NCBI GenBank assembly: GCA_019096155.1
Contig: JAHCVI010000001.1
Span: 11,718,001-11,782,000, forward strand
Source of the DNA: Staphylotrichum longicolle
Lineage: Eukaryota > Ascomycota > Sordariomycetes > Sordariales > Chaetomiaceae
DNA length: 64,000 nt
Direction: 5' to 3'
The position numbers and the translations under genes are program-made. Under the pieces are notes generated by a model, which did no database searches, was not told the DNA's origin, and worked only from the letters and a program-made list of their open reading frames with translations. Positions 63,408 through 64,000 of the stretch are shown here, in pieces (within the stretch, counting starts at the first letter, position 1; each line of letters begins with the position of its first letter).

Positions 63408-63830
63408 TTACCTGGAAACTTCAACCGTGGGCGAGGTAGCTTCCAGCCTGAACCTCCCTAAATCCTTGCCATCGACACTGTTGATGGTGGTGGTGGTGTA
63501 CAGACGGACGTGGAACTTGTAACTGCCAGGCGTTCCAATCTTGAGGGTGTCAAACTTGAAGTCGAGAGTGATTTCATTCCCGTGGTGTGTATCCATATCG
63601 GATTCTTGTACCTGCAGGACCGAATCCTCGGTGAAAAACTGGGTTACGACAGCGTCATTCTTGGACCGCAGCTCGACTTCCGCCCAGAATTTCCCGAGGT
63701 ACCGCACCCATTTATCGGTAGGTTTCATTTAGAGCCGAGCCTGCAATGATGGCTGTAATAGCTCGTTGACCTTTGCTTCCTGAGGGCTGTACGCAATGAT
63801 GAAGCCTCGTGGTCCATTGTCTAATGGCAT
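63408..63830 (-). pseudogene. Unrecognised small gene with an in-frame UAA
   Basis: A 140-codon frame from ATG 63830 to stop 63408, interrupted once at codon 34 by UAA (63731-63729), which is followed at once by an in-frame AUG. Before the stop: MPLDNGPRGFIIAYSPQEAK. After it: KWVRYLGKFWAEVELRSKND, MDTHHGNEITLDFKFDTLK, GSYKFHVRLYTTTTINS. The alternating hydrophobic strands look like a beta-sandwich ending; faintly like the end of a velvet-type domain, not claimed. A TATA box is placed correctly for the upstream ATG. Possible readings are a CAA-to-TAA nonsense change, a short upstream frame with reinitiation at the AUG (106-residue product), or a missed intron (no borders fit). Confidence 0.5.
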
Positions 63831-63955
63831 GGTTTGCGTAGAGAGCTTGAGTTCTTGGTGGTTTTGGGGCAAGATCTGGGATGTGTGCAGTGAGTGAGGT
63901 AGTCAATTCTTGCAGCGGTGTGTGAAGAAGCTATGAGAAGTGGGAGACCCGGGCC

Positions 63956-63963
63956 GTTTTATA
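63956..63963 (-). promoter_or_regulatory. TATA box of the right-edge gene
   Basis: Reads TATAAAAC on the minus strand, 126-133 bases before the ATG at 63830, supporting that ATG as the original start. Confidence 0.55.
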
Positions 63964-64000
63964 CTCGAGCGTGGACCTCAAGAACCATCACCAGAGTCGC

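Noticed and set aside
1..64000. RIP (repeat-induced point mutation) as cause of the broken genes
   Set aside because: RIP gives C-to-T changes, many stops and AT-rich blocks in duplicated DNA. Here breaks are mostly single-base indels, the BTB duplicates are not AT-rich, and only two isolated stops could be C-to-T.

Overview
The window is nuclear DNA from a filamentous ascomycete, most likely a Sordariales/Chaetomiaceae-type fungus. The evidence is short GT..AG introns of about 50-80 bases with CTAAC/CTGAC-type branch points, two HET-domain genes, two PTH11/rhodopsin-like membrane proteins, and secreted GH7, GH10, GH62 and GH43 enzymes, several with a fungal cellulose-binding domain (CBM1). 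The placement is inferred from protein style; no marker gene was searched. I saw no tRNA, rRNA, CRISPR array, intact transposon or AT-rich RIP block.

Layout. 0-10.5 kb: the start of an MFS transporter cut by the left edge, a large HET gene, a short-chain dehydrogenase relic with several frameshifts, an unrecognised two-exon gene, and a second HET gene with one in-frame UAG. 11-16 kb: a rhodopsin-like membrane protein and an amino-acid permease. 17.6-21.4 kb: two co-oriented secreted enzymes acting on arabinose-containing polymers (GH62+CBM1 and GH43). 22.9-28.2 kb: a second rhodopsin-like gene, a broken transcription-factor-like gene, a repeat-bearing spacer and an 80-residue gene. 28.7-42.1 kb: an accessory island with a small secreted Cys-rich protein, a 1166-residue TPR-CHAT (caspase-like) protein divergent from a gasdermin-like gene, then three tandem paralogues of a BTB/POZ-like family. 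42.5-49.8 kb: a low-complexity secreted protein, a disrupted coding remnant, and a divergent pair of plant-cell-wall enzymes (GH10 xylanase and GH7 endoglucanase, each with CBM1). 50.5-52.1 kb: a fourth, apparently intact, BTB-like paralogue. 54-64 kb: a BIM1/X325-like copper-site protein with a GPI-type tail, a protein kinase, an unrecognised acidic/Arg-rich protein, an aldo-keto reductase of the K+-channel-beta type, and a right-edge gene with an in-frame UAA.

How the genes fit together. Two themes appear. The first is saprotrophic lignocellulose use: four glycoside hydrolases in two pairs, each gene with a TATA-like box 70-115 bases before its ATG. The second is cell-death and allorecognition-type functions: two HET genes and the divergent CHAT protease/gasdermin-like pair. 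That pair is the most interesting system here, because in fungi gasdermin-like pore formers are known to be activated by proteases encoded next to them.

Indels and premature stops concentrate in the accessory genes (HET-2, SDR, gasdermin-like C terminus, BTB paralogues, TF-like gene, right-edge gene), while the enzyme and housekeeping genes read cleanly. This favours real decay or diversification over random sequencing error, but most breaks lie at short homopolymers, so read-level checking matters.
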